From NCBI RefSeq assembly GCF_024347475.1, contig NZ_AP025489.1, positions 1 to 64,000 of the forward strand: a stretch of 64,000 nt of DNA, written 5' to 3'. The notes beneath the pieces were generated by a model that was given only the letters and a program-made list of their open reading frames with translations, had not been told where the DNA came from and ran no database searches. Source of the stretch: Vibrio fortis (GTDB taxonomy: Bacteria; Pseudomonadota; Gammaproteobacteria; Enterobacterales; Vibrionaceae). Made by a program: the position numbers and the translations under genes. Below are positions 25,060 to 33,121 of the stretch, one piece after another. How positions within the stretch are numbered: position 1 is the stretch's first letter; the number at the start of each line of letters is the position of its first letter.

Positions 25060-25509
25060 ATGAAGTATCTTGCCAAAATTGTTCTAACACTTGTCTTTTG
25101 GTTGGGGATTGCTGCCCCTTCTTTTGCTCTTGAGCCGGTATACAGTGACTTTTTCGGCAAGGCGATCAGAGGCTATGATCCCGTTGCGTACTTCACTCAA
25201 AGCAAAGCCGTCGAAGGTAGCGACGACTATCGCTACGAATGGAATGGTGCAGAATGGCGATTCTCATCACAACGACATCTCGATTTATTCAAAGCTGACC
25301 CTGAACAATACGCTCCTCAATATGGTGGATACTGTGCTTGGGCGGTGAGCAAAGGCTATACCGCAAAAATAGACCCGCAAGCTTGGAATATCGTCGATGG
25401 CAAGCTTTATCTAAATTACAGTAAATCTGTACAGCAAACTTGGCAGGGTGATATCGCTGGAAACATTGCAAACGCAGACACCAACTGGCCAAGATTGCTG
25501 AATGAGTAA
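25060..25509 (+). CDS. YHS-domain exported protein
   Basis: A 149-residue exported protein with a YHS-type domain. I chose ATG at 25060 because GAGGAGA lies 6 bases before it; an upstream ATG at 25045 would overlap that site. Residues 1-24 form a signal peptide ending SFALEP. The domain has GYDPVAYFTQSKAVEG, then WRFSSQRHLDLFKADPEQYAPQYGGYCAWAVSKG, the canonical YHS family segment with one Cys. Such proteins bind heavy metals in some pathways, but Vibrio members lack an assigned function. It ends before a strong terminator. Confidence 0.87.
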   Translation: MKYLAKIVLTLVFWLGIAAPSFALEPVYSDFFGKAIRGYDPVAYFTQSKAVEGSDDYRYEWNGAEWRFSSQRHLDLFKADPEQYAPQYGGYCAWAVSKGYTAKIDPQAWNIVDGKLYLNYSKSVQQTWQGDIAGNIANADTNWPRLLNE

Positions 25510-25686
25510 ATGAACCAAATATCGATGCCTGAAATCACTAATCATCACCTGGGTTTATAAATTCAATTGACACTCACTAAGATTTATATGACATTGGCTG
25601 TATGAAATGTAATCGAACAACACTCAACCAGCGAATTATCATCATTCTATAAGAATGGTGGGGATTTTGTTGTACTGAGAAAAGCT

Positions 25687-25716
25687 AACCCACCCGGTAA
25701 GGTGGGTTTTCTTTTT
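25687..25716 (+). terminator. Rho-independent terminator
   Basis: A perfect 8-bp stem AACCCACC / GGTGGGTT with a 6-base loop is followed by TTCTTTTTCT. It lies about 180 bases after the YHS gene and just before the kinase gene. Confidence 0.85.
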
Positions 25717-25750
25717 CTATCTTCCGGGCCGTGTTCTTGGAGGAACTCAA

Positions 25751-26266
25751 ATGAAAAAAGTCGCCGTCTTTGGTAAGCCTGGTAGTGGCAAATCTACCTT
25801 CAGCAAAGCATTAAGCCGGTCAGCAGGTATACCGTTGCATCAACTGGACTCTATCGTTTATCAACCTAACGGTGAGCCAGTTCCCAAAGATGTCTTTAAT
25901 CAAGCTCATGACAAAATCTTGAATGAAGACGCTTGGATCATCGATGGACTTGGCCCTCTTGGTGCATTCCACCAGCGCTTAGAGTCTGCAGATACCCTTA
26001 TTTATATCGACTTGCCCTATTTTGTCAGCTACTGGTTCGTGACTAAACGTTGCCTGAAAGGGTTGTTCGTAAAACCAGAAGGGTGGCCAGATGGCAGTTC
26101 AGTCATCAAAGGTACGCTTAATAGCTACAAGGTGCTTAAACTTTGCCCAGGGTTTTGGAATGATGAGTTTATGTCTCGGCTGTCTCAGATCTCAGAAGGT
26201 AAACAACTGCATGTTGTTCAGAGTACAGCCGAACTCGATCATCTACTTACTCAACTCTCACAATAA
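25751..26266 (+). CDS. P-loop kinase-like protein (FlaR/adenylate-kinase type)
   Basis: A 171-residue P-loop NTPase resembling the topology-modulation/FlaR and adenylate-kinase-like group. The Walker A loop is GKPGSGKST at residues 8-16, followed by the LHQLDSIVYQPNGEPVP segment typical of the group. Further on, IIDGLGPLGAFHQRLESADTLIYIDLP supplies the second acidic motif. Such proteins are about 170-180 residues. GGAGG 8 bases upstream supports the ATG. Function is unresolved; a phosphotransfer role is inferred from the fold. Confidence 0.8.
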   Translation: MKKVAVFGKPGSGKSTFSKALSRSAGIPLHQLDSIVYQPNGEPVPKDVFNQAHDKILNEDAWIIDGLGPLGAFHQRLESADTLIYIDLPYFVSYWFVTKRCLKGLFVKPEGWPDGSSVIKGTLNSYKVLKLCPGFWNDEFMSRLSQISEGKQLHVVQSTAELDHLLTQLSQ

Positions 26267-26330
26267 CGACGGGCTGGTGTTCATAGACTGAATAGATTGA
26301 TACTTTGAACTGTCTATCAATGGAGTAAAG

Positions 26331-26654
26331 ATGGAATTCAAACTTGAAATATACGCCCCAGAATCAGAGATTACTGCAATTCGTGATGCTCTGAACTCTG
26401 CGGGCGCTGGCGTTGTGGGCAACTATGACAGTGTCATCTCGATTGTGAAAATATCGGGATTTTGGCGTCCAAACTCACAATCTAAGCCCGTCACGGGAGC
26501 AAAAAACCAGATCAACTTTGGTGAAGAGGTTCGCATAGACGTTCGTTGTAAAAAGGAGCGCGTTCAAGCGGCACTCGATGCTGTGCGAGCGGTACATCCT
26601 TATGAAGAGCCCGCTATTAACATTCTTCCTCTTTATAATCAAGAATTTAATTAG
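26331..26654 (+). CDS. NIF3-related / YqfO-insert-like small protein
   Basis: A 107-residue protein resembling the middle insert domain of YqfO/NIF3-type proteins and the CutA-like ferredoxin fold. Key segments are KLEIYAPESEITAIRDALNSAGAGVVGNYDSV near the start, a GFWRP motif, and VQAALDAVRAVHPYEEPAINI. The HPYEEPA motif is diagnostic. It has no NIF3 metal-binding domain, so it is a free-standing version. GGAG 7 bases upstream supports the start. Function is not known. Confidence 0.78.
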   Translation: MEFKLEIYAPESEITAIRDALNSAGAGVVGNYDSVISIVKISGFWRPNSQSKPVTGAKNQINFGEEVRIDVRCKKERVQAALDAVRAVHPYEEPAINILPLYNQEFN

Positions 26655-26682
26655 ACTCGATACTGAAACAAGGATTGTATTT

Positions 26683-27081
26683 ATGTCAGGAATTACCGAT
26701 CTAGATGAACTTCTGCGCTCTATGAGCCCTGAATTAATGCCAACAGAGTTTGTGTTCTGCACGACTTCTGGTGCCTTAGTTGATTATCTCAAGTTAGAGC
26801 CTGTAGCCACATTTATCGAATCAGAAGGGCTGACTCTGGTTCTTGAAAAGTCGCGAGCCGAGAAAGCAGGCTTGGCATTTGAAGGTATCTACCAACAGAT
26901 CACCCTAACCGTTCATTCAAGTCTGGATGCGGTTGGGCTTACTGCAGCTGTTGCATCCAAGCTCGCGTCTAAAGGGATCAGCGCTAACGTTATTGCTGCT
27001 TACTACCACGACCATATTTTTGTACAAAAGGATAAAGCCACTGCTGCGCTATTGGCATTAGAAGAGTTTTCCGCTGAGTGA
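26683..27081 (+). CDS. ACT-domain-containing protein
   Basis: A 132-residue protein with two tandem ACT-like units, of the small YdbJ-like ACT group. It reads MSGITDLDELLRSMSPELMP, then FVFCTTSGALVDY, VATFIESEGLTLVLEK, and a second unit LTVHSSLDAVGLTAAVASKLASKGISANVIAAYYHDHIFV. ACT domains bind amino acids. ATG 26683 is preceded by AAGGA. It lies 28 bases after the previous gene, so the two may share a transcript. No regulator or enzyme domain is attached. Confidence 0.8.
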   Translation: MSGITDLDELLRSMSPELMPTEFVFCTTSGALVDYLKLEPVATFIESEGLTLVLEKSRAEKAGLAFEGIYQQITLTVHSSLDAVGLTAAVASKLASKGISANVIAAYYHDHIFVQKDKATAALLALEEFSAE

Positions 27082-27152
27082 TGAGCATGGATACGAACAC
27101 TGAGATTTGGCACACCTATTAAGTGGTAGCGGTGAAACGCTAATAAAGGTTT

Positions 27153-27740
27153 ATGAGTCTAAACAACGAAAAAGATTTGGATAAAATCGTTCTCCTTTTG
27201 AAACAAGACCCAATGAGAGTACAAGCCTTGCATTGTGTTAAGAGGTTAGAACTGCCTCAGTGCTACATTGCCGCGGGATTTCTACGAAATTTGGTTTGGG
27301 ACGCCCTGCATAACAGGACTAAGCCAACGCCTTTGAATGATATTGATGTTGTCTATTTTGATGATGATGAATTGGACCCCAATGCCTGTTTCAAGCATGA
27401 GGCTTGGCTCAATATACAAATGCCACAGTTTAATTGGCAGGTTCGCAACCAAGCTTTGATGCATCACAGAAACAACGACCAACCTTATAAAAGCACGCTC
27501 GATGCCATGAGTTATTGGCCTGAAAAAGAGACCGCTGTTGGTGTTAGAGTCACGGCAAAAAACGATTACGAGTGTGTTTCCGCTTTCGGTTTTGAATCTC
27601 TATTCAATGGACATATCACGTATAACCCGAAAAGACCGCGTTCGCTATTTGATCAACGTGTATACGCAAAGAGCTGGCTCGTCTTATGGCCATCGCTCAA
27701 AGTGGTTTATGGCAATGCAAAGGAATCGCAAGATGTTTAA
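27153..27740 (+). CDS. Nucleotidyltransferase family protein (COG3575 type)
   Basis: A 195-residue protein of the DUF925/COG3575 nucleotidyltransferase-fold group. The catalytic segment is CYIAAGFLRNLVWDALHN with PLNDIDVVYFDDD, where the DID acids should bind metal. Later come WEVRNQALMHH-like (here WQVRNQALMHH) and SYWPEKETAVGVRV, both family landmarks. AAAGG upstream supports the ATG. Its last 8 bases overlap the start of the next GNAT gene, so the two are translationally coupled. Function is not known. Confidence 0.85.
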   Translation: MSLNNEKDLDKIVLLLKQDPMRVQALHCVKRLELPQCYIAAGFLRNLVWDALHNRTKPTPLNDIDVVYFDDDELDPNACFKHEAWLNIQMPQFNWQVRNQALMHHRNNDQPYKSTLDAMSYWPEKETAVGVRVTAKNDYECVSAFGFESLFNGHITYNPKRPRSLFDQRVYAKSWLVLWPSLKVVYGNAKESQDV

Positions 27741-28269
27741 ATTGGAAACAGAGCGACTAATTCTGAGAGACATGACACTCGATGATCAAGATGCTTTTGT
27801 CGCAATGTCTCAAGACGCAAAGTATCAACGTTTCTATGATGAAAATGATTGTGATCCAAATAAATATAAGCAACTCACTGAACTGTTTGTGGCGCAGTCA
27901 ACTGAAAGCCCAAGGCAAGCTTATCAACTCGCTGTTGAACTAAAGAGCACCAATGAGTTTATAGGTACGGTTTGTTTGCGATTAGAGCAAGACCGGCAGG
28001 CCTCTATGGGCTGCGCTTTCTCTCGAGCTTCTCAAGGAAGTCAGCTAGCTCAAGAAGCGGCATTTAAGCTCGCTGATTTCGGTTTTAAGGAATTGGGTGT
28101 TCATCGTATTTATTCTGAGACCATCAGTCGTAATTTGGCTGCGATAAACCTTTGTCGTCGCTTAGGCATGCGTAAAGAGGCGCATTTAAAAGAGCATCGT
28201 TTCTTTAAAGGGCAGTGGTGGGACACTGTCATTATGGGTGTACTGTACAGTGAGTGGTGTGATTTTTAA
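27733..28269 (+). CDS. GNAT N-acetyltransferase, RimJ/RimL type
   Basis: A 178-residue acetyltransferase starting MFKLETERLILRDMTLDD, the standard opening of the RimJ/RimL branch. The start at 27733 has AAAGGA 9 bases upstream and overlaps the previous gene by 8 bases. The acetyl-CoA loop is replaced by a less glycine-rich SRASQGSQLAQEAAFKL, as is common in this branch. The C-terminal half (GVHRIYSETISRNLAAINLCRRLGMRKEAHLKE, ending in IMGVLYSEW) is standard. Target unknown. Confidence 0.85.
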   Translation: MFKLETERLILRDMTLDDQDAFVAMSQDAKYQRFYDENDCDPNKYKQLTELFVAQSTESPRQAYQLAVELKSTNEFIGTVCLRLEQDRQASMGCAFSRASQGSQLAQEAAFKLADFGFKELGVHRIYSETISRNLAAINLCRRLGMRKEAHLKEHRFFKGQWWDTVIMGVLYSEWCDF

Positions 28270-28350
28270 CCCAAGTTCAGATAATTCACCTGTACTGTTT
28301 TTATACACAGTATTGTTGTGTATCCTATCCTAAAAAAGGAGTAGTTCACG

Positions 28351-28722
28351 ATGATCTTAAATCACATCTCTATCGGTGTTTCTGACCTCGAAAAAGCGGT
28401 TTCTTTCTATGACGCTGTTCTTGAGACTCTCTCTATAAATCGAACGCATTATATTGAGAATGCCGCCGCCGCTTACGGTGAACGTTTTGAGTTTTGGATA
28501 GGGTATCCAATTGAAGGTAGGGCGACGTCGGGTAATGGTGTGCATGTCGCATTGAATGCACCATCCAAAGACGCAGTCATGCGTTTCTATCAAACGGCTC
28601 TTGAGCTAGGAGGGCAATGTGAAGGACAGCCTGGCCCTAGACCTGAATACGGTGAAACTTACTATGCGGCGTTTGTGCGAGATCTTGACGGGAACAAGCT
28701 AGAGGCTGTGTTCATGCAGTAA
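28351..28722 (+). CDS. VOC-family glyoxalase-like protein
   Basis: A 123-residue VOC-fold protein. The first module reads LNHISIGVSDLEKAVSFYDAVLE with the candidate metal His4; the second has HVALNAPSKDAVMRFYQTALELGG and a YYAAFVRDLDGNKLEAVF ending with the family Glu. Its closest pattern is the lactoylglutathione-lyase-related group. AAAGGAG lies 8 bases before the ATG, an excellent ribosome-binding site. It is a single gene; the substrate is unknown. Confidence 0.87.
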   Translation: MILNHISIGVSDLEKAVSFYDAVLETLSINRTHYIENAAAAYGERFEFWIGYPIEGRATSGNGVHVALNAPSKDAVMRFYQTALELGGQCEGQPGPRPEYGETYYAAFVRDLDGNKLEAVFMQ

Positions 28723-28789
28723 AGAACATTCGCCATGGACATAATTTTATAATAAGCAACCATAAACTAGTAAGTAAGAAGTCGTGATA

Positions 28790-29287
28790 ATGGAAATTAG
28801 AACAGGGAAGTTAGCTGATGTTTCGAGCATTACGGATATTTTCAATTATTACATTGAACATTCTAATGCTCGCTTTGAGGAGTCCCCGCTGTCATTAGAC
28901 AATCGAATGAAGTGGTTCTCCCAGTTTGAGCCAGATAGTAGACATCAAATCTATGTGGCGAGCGATAACGGTAAGCTTATAGGGTTCGCTTGTTCCCAAC
29001 CATATAGAGCTATGGCTGCCTTTAATGAAACTGTAGAGGTGACGGTTTATCTGGCGCCGTTTATTCAGGGGAAAGGGGTTGGTTCTAAGCTTTATGAGAA
29101 ACTATTTAGCGCCATCCAAGCTCATGGTGTTCATCGGGTTTTATCAGGTGTCGCCTTGCCGAATGAGGCTTCAATAGCGCTACATAAGCGTTTTGGTTTT
29201 AGAGAAGTGGGTGTCTTTAATGAATATGCAAAGAAGAACGGTGAGTACATAAGCTCGATGTGGTTAGAAAAGATATTTGATGAATAA
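28790..29287 (+). CDS. GNAT N-acetyltransferase, phosphinothricin acetyltransferase-like
   Basis: A 165-residue acetyltransferase of the PAT/MddA (phosphinothricin/methionine sulfoximine acetyltransferase) type: EIRTGKLADVSSITDIFNYYIEHSNARFEE opening, VEVTVYLAPFIQGKGVGSKLYEKL acetyl-CoA loop near residue 85-105, and ALPNEASIALHKRFGF. The ATG at 28790 is preferred over a GTG two codons earlier because AAGAAG gives better spacing. Such enzymes acetylate amino-acid analogues; the natural substrate here is unknown. Confidence 0.85.
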   Translation: MEIRTGKLADVSSITDIFNYYIEHSNARFEESPLSLDNRMKWFSQFEPDSRHQIYVASDNGKLIGFACSQPYRAMAAFNETVEVTVYLAPFIQGKGVGSKLYEKLFSAIQAHGVHRVLSGVALPNEASIALHKRFGFREVGVFNEYAKKNGEYISSMWLEKIFDE

Positions 29288-29402
29288 TTCGATGGCGATT
29301 CGAAGTTGGTTAAAAAGGGAAAGTCGAGATTTTAATTACAACTCAATGTGTTAGATTAGCTCTCATCGAGAGCAATTTGAATACTGAGAGGCGCAGAATC
29401 TA

Positions 29403-29828
29403 ATGGACGAAACATACATGCTTAGAGCGTTACAGATTTCTAAGCAAGCCCTGCCGATGTGTATTCCTAACCCGCCCGTAGGCTGCGTTCTAGTTAAAAA
29501 TGACAAGATTGTTGCTGAAGGTTACACACAAGCCGTGGGTGGTAACCATGCCGAAGTTGAAGCTCTTAACGCTTATCAAGGCTCGGCAGAAGGTGTGACT
29601 GCCTACGTTACATTAGAGCCATGCTCATTCGTAGGTCGCACTCCTGCTTGTGCCCGTACATTAGCGCAGTTTGGTATTAAGAAAGTCGTCGTGGGTATGT
29701 TGGATCCAGATCCTCGAAATAACGGACGTGGAATTGAAATATTAAAACAAGCTGGTGTCGATGTTGTCATCGGTATTTGCGCAGAACAGGTCGCAGCTCA
29801 CCTCGGGCCTTATCTCAACCAGTCTTAG
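29403..29828 (+). CDS. Stand-alone RibD-type deaminase domain
   Basis: A 141-residue zinc deaminase matching the N-terminal half of RibD (pyrimidine deaminase of riboflavin synthesis). The zinc site is complete: His49-Ala-Glu51 and Cys74 with Cys83 in EPCSFVGRTPAC. The opening YMLRALQISKQALPMCIPNPPVGCVLVK is also RibD-like. The reductase half is absent. Either it deaminates a different nucleotide or base, or the cell has a separate reductase. GAGG upstream supports the ATG. It sits among unrelated genes, not in a rib operon. Confidence 0.87.
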   Translation: MDETYMLRALQISKQALPMCIPNPPVGCVLVKNDKIVAEGYTQAVGGNHAEVEALNAYQGSAEGVTAYVTLEPCSFVGRTPACARTLAQFGIKKVVVGMLDPDPRNNGRGIEILKQAGVDVVIGICAEQVAAHLGPYLNQS

Positions 29829-29909
29829 GAATCCCACAGTCTTATCAAAACAACATCCCTAAGTGGCTAGCGTTAGTAGAAAAAGAATTATAACGATAAG
29901 GAGAAAACC

Positions 29910-30875
29910 GTGAAAATATCAGTATTGGATGATTATCAAAATGCAGTTCAAGATCTTGATTGTTTTGGTTTGCTAGAAGGGCAAGATGTCACTGTCTTTA
30001 ATGAGACCTACTCAGAACAAGAATTGGTTGAGAAGTTGGCGAATGTCCAAGCTCTAGTTCTGATTCGAGAACGTACCCAGATAACAGAATCGCTCTTATC
30101 TAAACTCCCAAACCTTGAAGTGATCAGTCAAACGGGCAAGGTAAGCAACCATATTGATGTGCAGATTTGTGAAAAATACGGAGTGAAAGTACTAGAGGGT
30201 CGCGGTTCGCCAGTTGCCCCTTCAGAACTCTGTTGGGCACTAATAATGGCAGCAAGTCGACATATTCCTAGCTACACATCAAATCTTGCAAATGACCAGT
30301 GGCAAAGCTCAGGTAGCTTAGGGCTTGGGCGAACCTTAAAAGGGCTGAAGCTGGGTATTTGGGGGTATGGCAAGATAGGGCAACGAATTGCTCAATATGC
30401 AAAAGCGTTTGAAATGTCAGTTGTAGTATGGGGAAGCCAAGCTTCGCGAGACTTGGCAAAATCACATGGCTTTGAGGCCTCTGAATCCAAACGCGCCTTT
30501 TTTCAAGAAGTGGATGTTCTGTCTCTTCATCTACGTTTGAATGAGGTAACGCGAGGGTGTGTTACGGCTGAAGATCTAAGAACAATGAAGTCAGATTCCT
30601 TGTTTGTGAATACCAGTCGTTCAGAGCTTGTCGAGCCTGATGCACTGTTTAACGAACTCAAATCCAATCCGAGCAAACGAGCGGCTGTCGATGTTTTTGA
30701 TTGTGAGCCCGCAACTAAAAGCACAGAGCCTCTGCTTTCTCTACCTAACGTTACAGCGACCCCTCATTTAGGATATGTAGAGCAAGGAAGCTACGAGCTT
30801 TATTTTAAAATTGCGTTCGAAAATCTCATGGCATATATCTCTAAGAATAGAGCGCTTAAAGAAGCGTGCGATTGA
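29910..30875 (+). CDS. D-2-hydroxyacid dehydrogenase family protein
   Basis: A 321-residue NAD(P)-dependent 2-hydroxyacid dehydrogenase. The nucleotide-binding turn is GYGKIG at residues 152-157. Catalytic residues follow the family order: Arg in HLRLNEVTRG, Glu in VFDCEPA, and His in ATPHLGYVEQ. The N-terminal catalytic segment (LVLIRERTQITESLLSKLPNLEVISQTGKV) is standard. The start is GTG at 29910 with AAGGAG 6 bases upstream. It reduces or oxidises a 2-keto/2-hydroxy acid; the actual substrate cannot be read. Confidence 0.9.
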   Translation: MKISVLDDYQNAVQDLDCFGLLEGQDVTVFNETYSEQELVEKLANVQALVLIRERTQITESLLSKLPNLEVISQTGKVSNHIDVQICEKYGVKVLEGRGSPVAPSELCWALIMAASRHIPSYTSNLANDQWQSSGSLGLGRTLKGLKLGIWGYGKIGQRIAQYAKAFEMSVVVWGSQASRDLAKSHGFEASESKRAFFQEVDVLSLHLRLNEVTRGCVTAEDLRTMKSDSLFVNTSRSELVEPDALFNELKSNPSKRAAVDVFDCEPATKSTEPLLSLPNVTATPHLGYVEQGSYELYFKIAFENLMAYISKNRALKEACD

Positions 30876-30988
30876 TGGAGTCACATGATTAAGTTTGAAT
30901 AACTTAACTGCGAATAGATTAAGCATTTATAGATTCATTATATTTGGCACTTTTGTAAGGTGTTTAGGTTTAAGTAAGGAAATAAGTC

Positions 30989-31417
30989 GTGTTACGAGAA
31001 ATGGAAATCTCAGACTATCAGCAGGTCATGAACCTTTGGTCTGAAACGGAAGGTATGCGATTAAGGGAAGCAGACTCCGAAGAAAATATCGGAAAGTATC
31101 TCGAGCGTAACCCAAACCTGAGTTTTGTTGCTGTGCAAGGAGACGAGATCGTTGGGGCGATATTGGTGGGAACTGACGGTCGTCGTGGGTATATCCAACA
31201 TTTAGCCGTATCGAAGGCTTGTCGTGGTCAGGGGATTGGCGCGAAGCTTATATCAAACGCAGTGGACGCATTGTCATCCATCGGGATTGCTAAAACCCAC
31301 TTGTTTGTCATCAACGATAATCTGAATGCACAAGCGTTTTATGAAAATATAGGTTGGTACCCACGTGATGAGGTGCGTATGTTTTCATTTAATGCATCGA
31401 CGGTAGGCAATATTTAG
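30989..31417 (+). CDS. GNAT N-acetyltransferase
   Basis: A 142-residue GNAT acetyltransferase with opening LREMEISDYQQVMNLWSETEG, acetyl-CoA loop LAVSKACRGQGIGAKLISNAV (near residues 70-90) and VINDNLNAQAFYENIGWYPRDE near the end. The short length and the GMRL segment resemble YpeA-type acetyltransferases. The start is GTG at 30989 with AAGGA 8 bases upstream; ATG at 31001 is an alternative. It is the last gene of the accessory stretch, followed by a long hairpin. Confidence 0.87.
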   Translation: MLREMEISDYQQVMNLWSETEGMRLREADSEENIGKYLERNPNLSFVAVQGDEIVGAILVGTDGRRGYIQHLAVSKACRGQGIGAKLISNAVDALSSIGIAKTHLFVINDNLNAQAFYENIGWYPRDEVRMFSFNASTVGNI

Positions 31418-31560
31418 ATAGCTAAATGTCAAAAAGGTCGGGCGTGATTTGTTTATCGAACTTTAGCTTAAATGTCGCTCCGAACGTTATATTTAAGTGA
31501 TGTTGTCAGGCGTAGTGGCGTGGTTATGAGGCTGAGTTCAGAGCGTAAACCTAGTGACAA

Positions 31561-31592
31561 GCAAAAGAGCCACAATTGAGTGGCTCTTTTGC
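31561..31592. terminator. Bidirectional terminator closing the accessory stretch
   Basis: A perfect 13-bp stem GCAAAAGAGCCAC / GTGGCTCTTTTGC with a 6-base loop lies between convergent genes. Its own A- and T-rich flanks serve both strands. Confidence 0.88.
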
Positions 31593-31647
31593 GTATTTGG
31601 ACATTTCTAACGCAGAGGAATGGGGCTTGGTTATTACTTACAATACC

Positions 31648-32673
31648 CTAATACTTGATCGCAGTTTTGCCGATTGAAGCACTACTTTCGATACGTTGGT
31701 GCGCCTCTTTGAGCGTTTCAACACTAAAGCCATTCAATGTTGTCGTTAGTGTAGATTTAATGCGGCCAGCATCGATCAAGTTTGCTACTTGGAATAAAAT
31801 GTCTTGCTGCTTTTGGATATCATCCGTGTCAAACAGTGAGCGTGTAAACATTAACTCCCAAATAAAGCCTGCGGACTTGCCTTGAAGTGCTGACAAGTCG
31901 ATACCACCATCGAACTCAACGATTGAGCTGATTAAACCTTGTGGAGCGATAAGTTCTACCATCGCATCCCAGTGTCCTTTGGTATCGGCCACATTGAAAA
32001 TGTAGTCGACATGTTTGATGCCTTGTTCACGAGCGGATTCAACCAAGTTACGGTGATTGACGACATGATCTGCGCCCATATCTCGCACCCATTGTTCAGT
32101 TTCTGGTCTTGAGGCTGTGGCGATAACAGTCAGGTTAGTAAGCTGTTTTGCTAATTGAATCGTAATAGAGCCTACGCCACCAGCGCCGCCAATGATCAGT
32201 ATCGATTTTTTCTCTTCTGGGCGAATACGGAGTCGGTCAAATAGAGCCTCCCATGCAGTGAGTGTTGCTAACGGCATCACCGCAGCAGACTCATCAGAAA
32301 GACTCTTTGGCGCATGAGAAGTGATTCGGTAATCAATAGCTTGATATTGCGCATTTGCACCCATGCGTGTCACGTCACCGGCATAGTAAACTCGATCACC
32401 AACCTCGAAGCCGTCAACGTTTGATCCTTTGGCGATAACTTCACCGACAGCGTCGTAGCCTAGCACTTTCGGTTGCTCTAATGTCTTATCTTTGGCATTA
32501 CGAATACGGATTTTGGCATCTGCCGGATTAATAGAAGTGGCACTCACCTTAACGAGTAGGTCGTTGTCTTTTACTTCTGGAATATCGGTTTCAAACTCAA
32601 ACAGACTGTCTTGGTCTGTGATCGGAAGTGATTGAGTAAACCCTATTGCTTTCATTTTTATTGGTGCTGTCAT
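31648..32673 (-). CDS. Zinc-free MDR alcohol dehydrogenase / quinone oxidoreductase-like
   Basis: A 341-residue medium-chain reductase of the quinone-oxidoreductase-like (zinc-binding alcohol dehydrogenase family, TIGR02817) group. It opens MTAPIKMKAIGFTQSLPI, has the LGYDAVGEVIAKGSNVDGFEVGDRVYYAGD core, and the NADPH turn IIGGAGGVGSI near residue 165. The two-base zinc ligands of true alcohol dehydrogenases are missing. AAGGAAGC upstream supports the ATG. The gene downstream of the ABM gene on the same strand has a dyad in its leader (32749-32772). It likely reduces quinones or alpha,beta-unsaturated carbonyls. Confidence 0.88.
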   Translation of the reverse strand: MTAPIKMKAIGFTQSLPITDQDSLFEFETDIPEVKDNDLLVKVSATSINPADAKIRIRNAKDKTLEQPKVLGYDAVGEVIAKGSNVDGFEVGDRVYYAGDVTRMGANAQYQAIDYRITSHAPKSLSDESAAVMPLATLTAWEALFDRLRIRPEEKKSILIIGGAGGVGSITIQLAKQLTNLTVIATASRPETEQWVRDMGADHVVNHRNLVESAREQGIKHVDYIFNVADTKGHWDAMVELIAPQGLISSIVEFDGGIDLSALQGKSAGFIWELMFTRSLFDTDDIQKQQDILFQVANLIDAGRIKSTLTTTLNGFSVETLKEAHQRIESSASIGKTAIKY

Positions 32674-32748
32674 GGTGCTTCCTTTTGACTGGGCGGAGTG
32701 ACTTCAACCTAATTTTTAAGTCGTGATCAACTCAATTTGGCCAATTCA

Positions 32749-32772
32749 ATATCAAGTATATTTATTTGATAT
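32749..32772. promoter_or_regulatory. Operator candidate upstream of the MDR gene
   Basis: ATATCAA-N10-TTGATAT is an inverted repeat 76-99 bases before the MDR start. Its ATCAA/TTGAT half-sites recur in the palindrome at 33416-33438, upstream of the LysR gene, with a different spacing. Confidence 0.45.
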
Positions 32773-32830
32773 GTTGTGAAAGGGCCTAAACGATGAGCTA
32801 TTGAGCTCTAGTGCCTTAGAAATTTAATAA

Positions 32831-33121
32831 CTAGGCAATGTGTGTCATTTCATTGAGTGTAAAGCTCGCGACTGCGCCCTCAGTGGCTGCCATGTATTCT
32901 GCAAGATGGGTGTTGTTCATATGTGTTTGCCACAGCTCGCGTGATTCCCAGTTCTCGTAAAACAAGAAGTGCGCTGGGTTTTCATTGTCTTGGTGCAAGT
33001 CGTAGTTGATACAGCCTTCTTCTGCACGAGTGATCTCAATCAGTTTAAGTAGCTCAGCTTTCACTAGGTCAATTTTGTCTTCATTTGCCACAATGTTTGC
33101 AACAATAGTTAATTTAGTCAT
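32831..33121 (-). CDS. Putative quinol monooxygenase (ABM domain)
   Basis: A 96-residue antibiotic-biosynthesis-monooxygenase-domain protein (YgiN-like). It opens MTKLTIVANIVANEDKIDLVKAELLKLIE and has the EEGCINYDLHQDNENPAHFLFYENWES segment, with HMNNTHLAEYM near residue 70. I chose ATG at 33121 with AAGGAA 6 bases upstream; the longer frame adds 24 unlikely residues. It forms dimers in known members. It precedes the MDR gene on the same strand, a pairing seen in quinone detoxification sets. Confidence 0.88.
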   Translation of the reverse strand: MTKLTIVANIVANEDKIDLVKAELLKLIEITRAEEGCINYDLHQDNENPAHFLFYENWESRELWQTHMNNTHLAEYMAATEGAVASFTLNEMTHIA

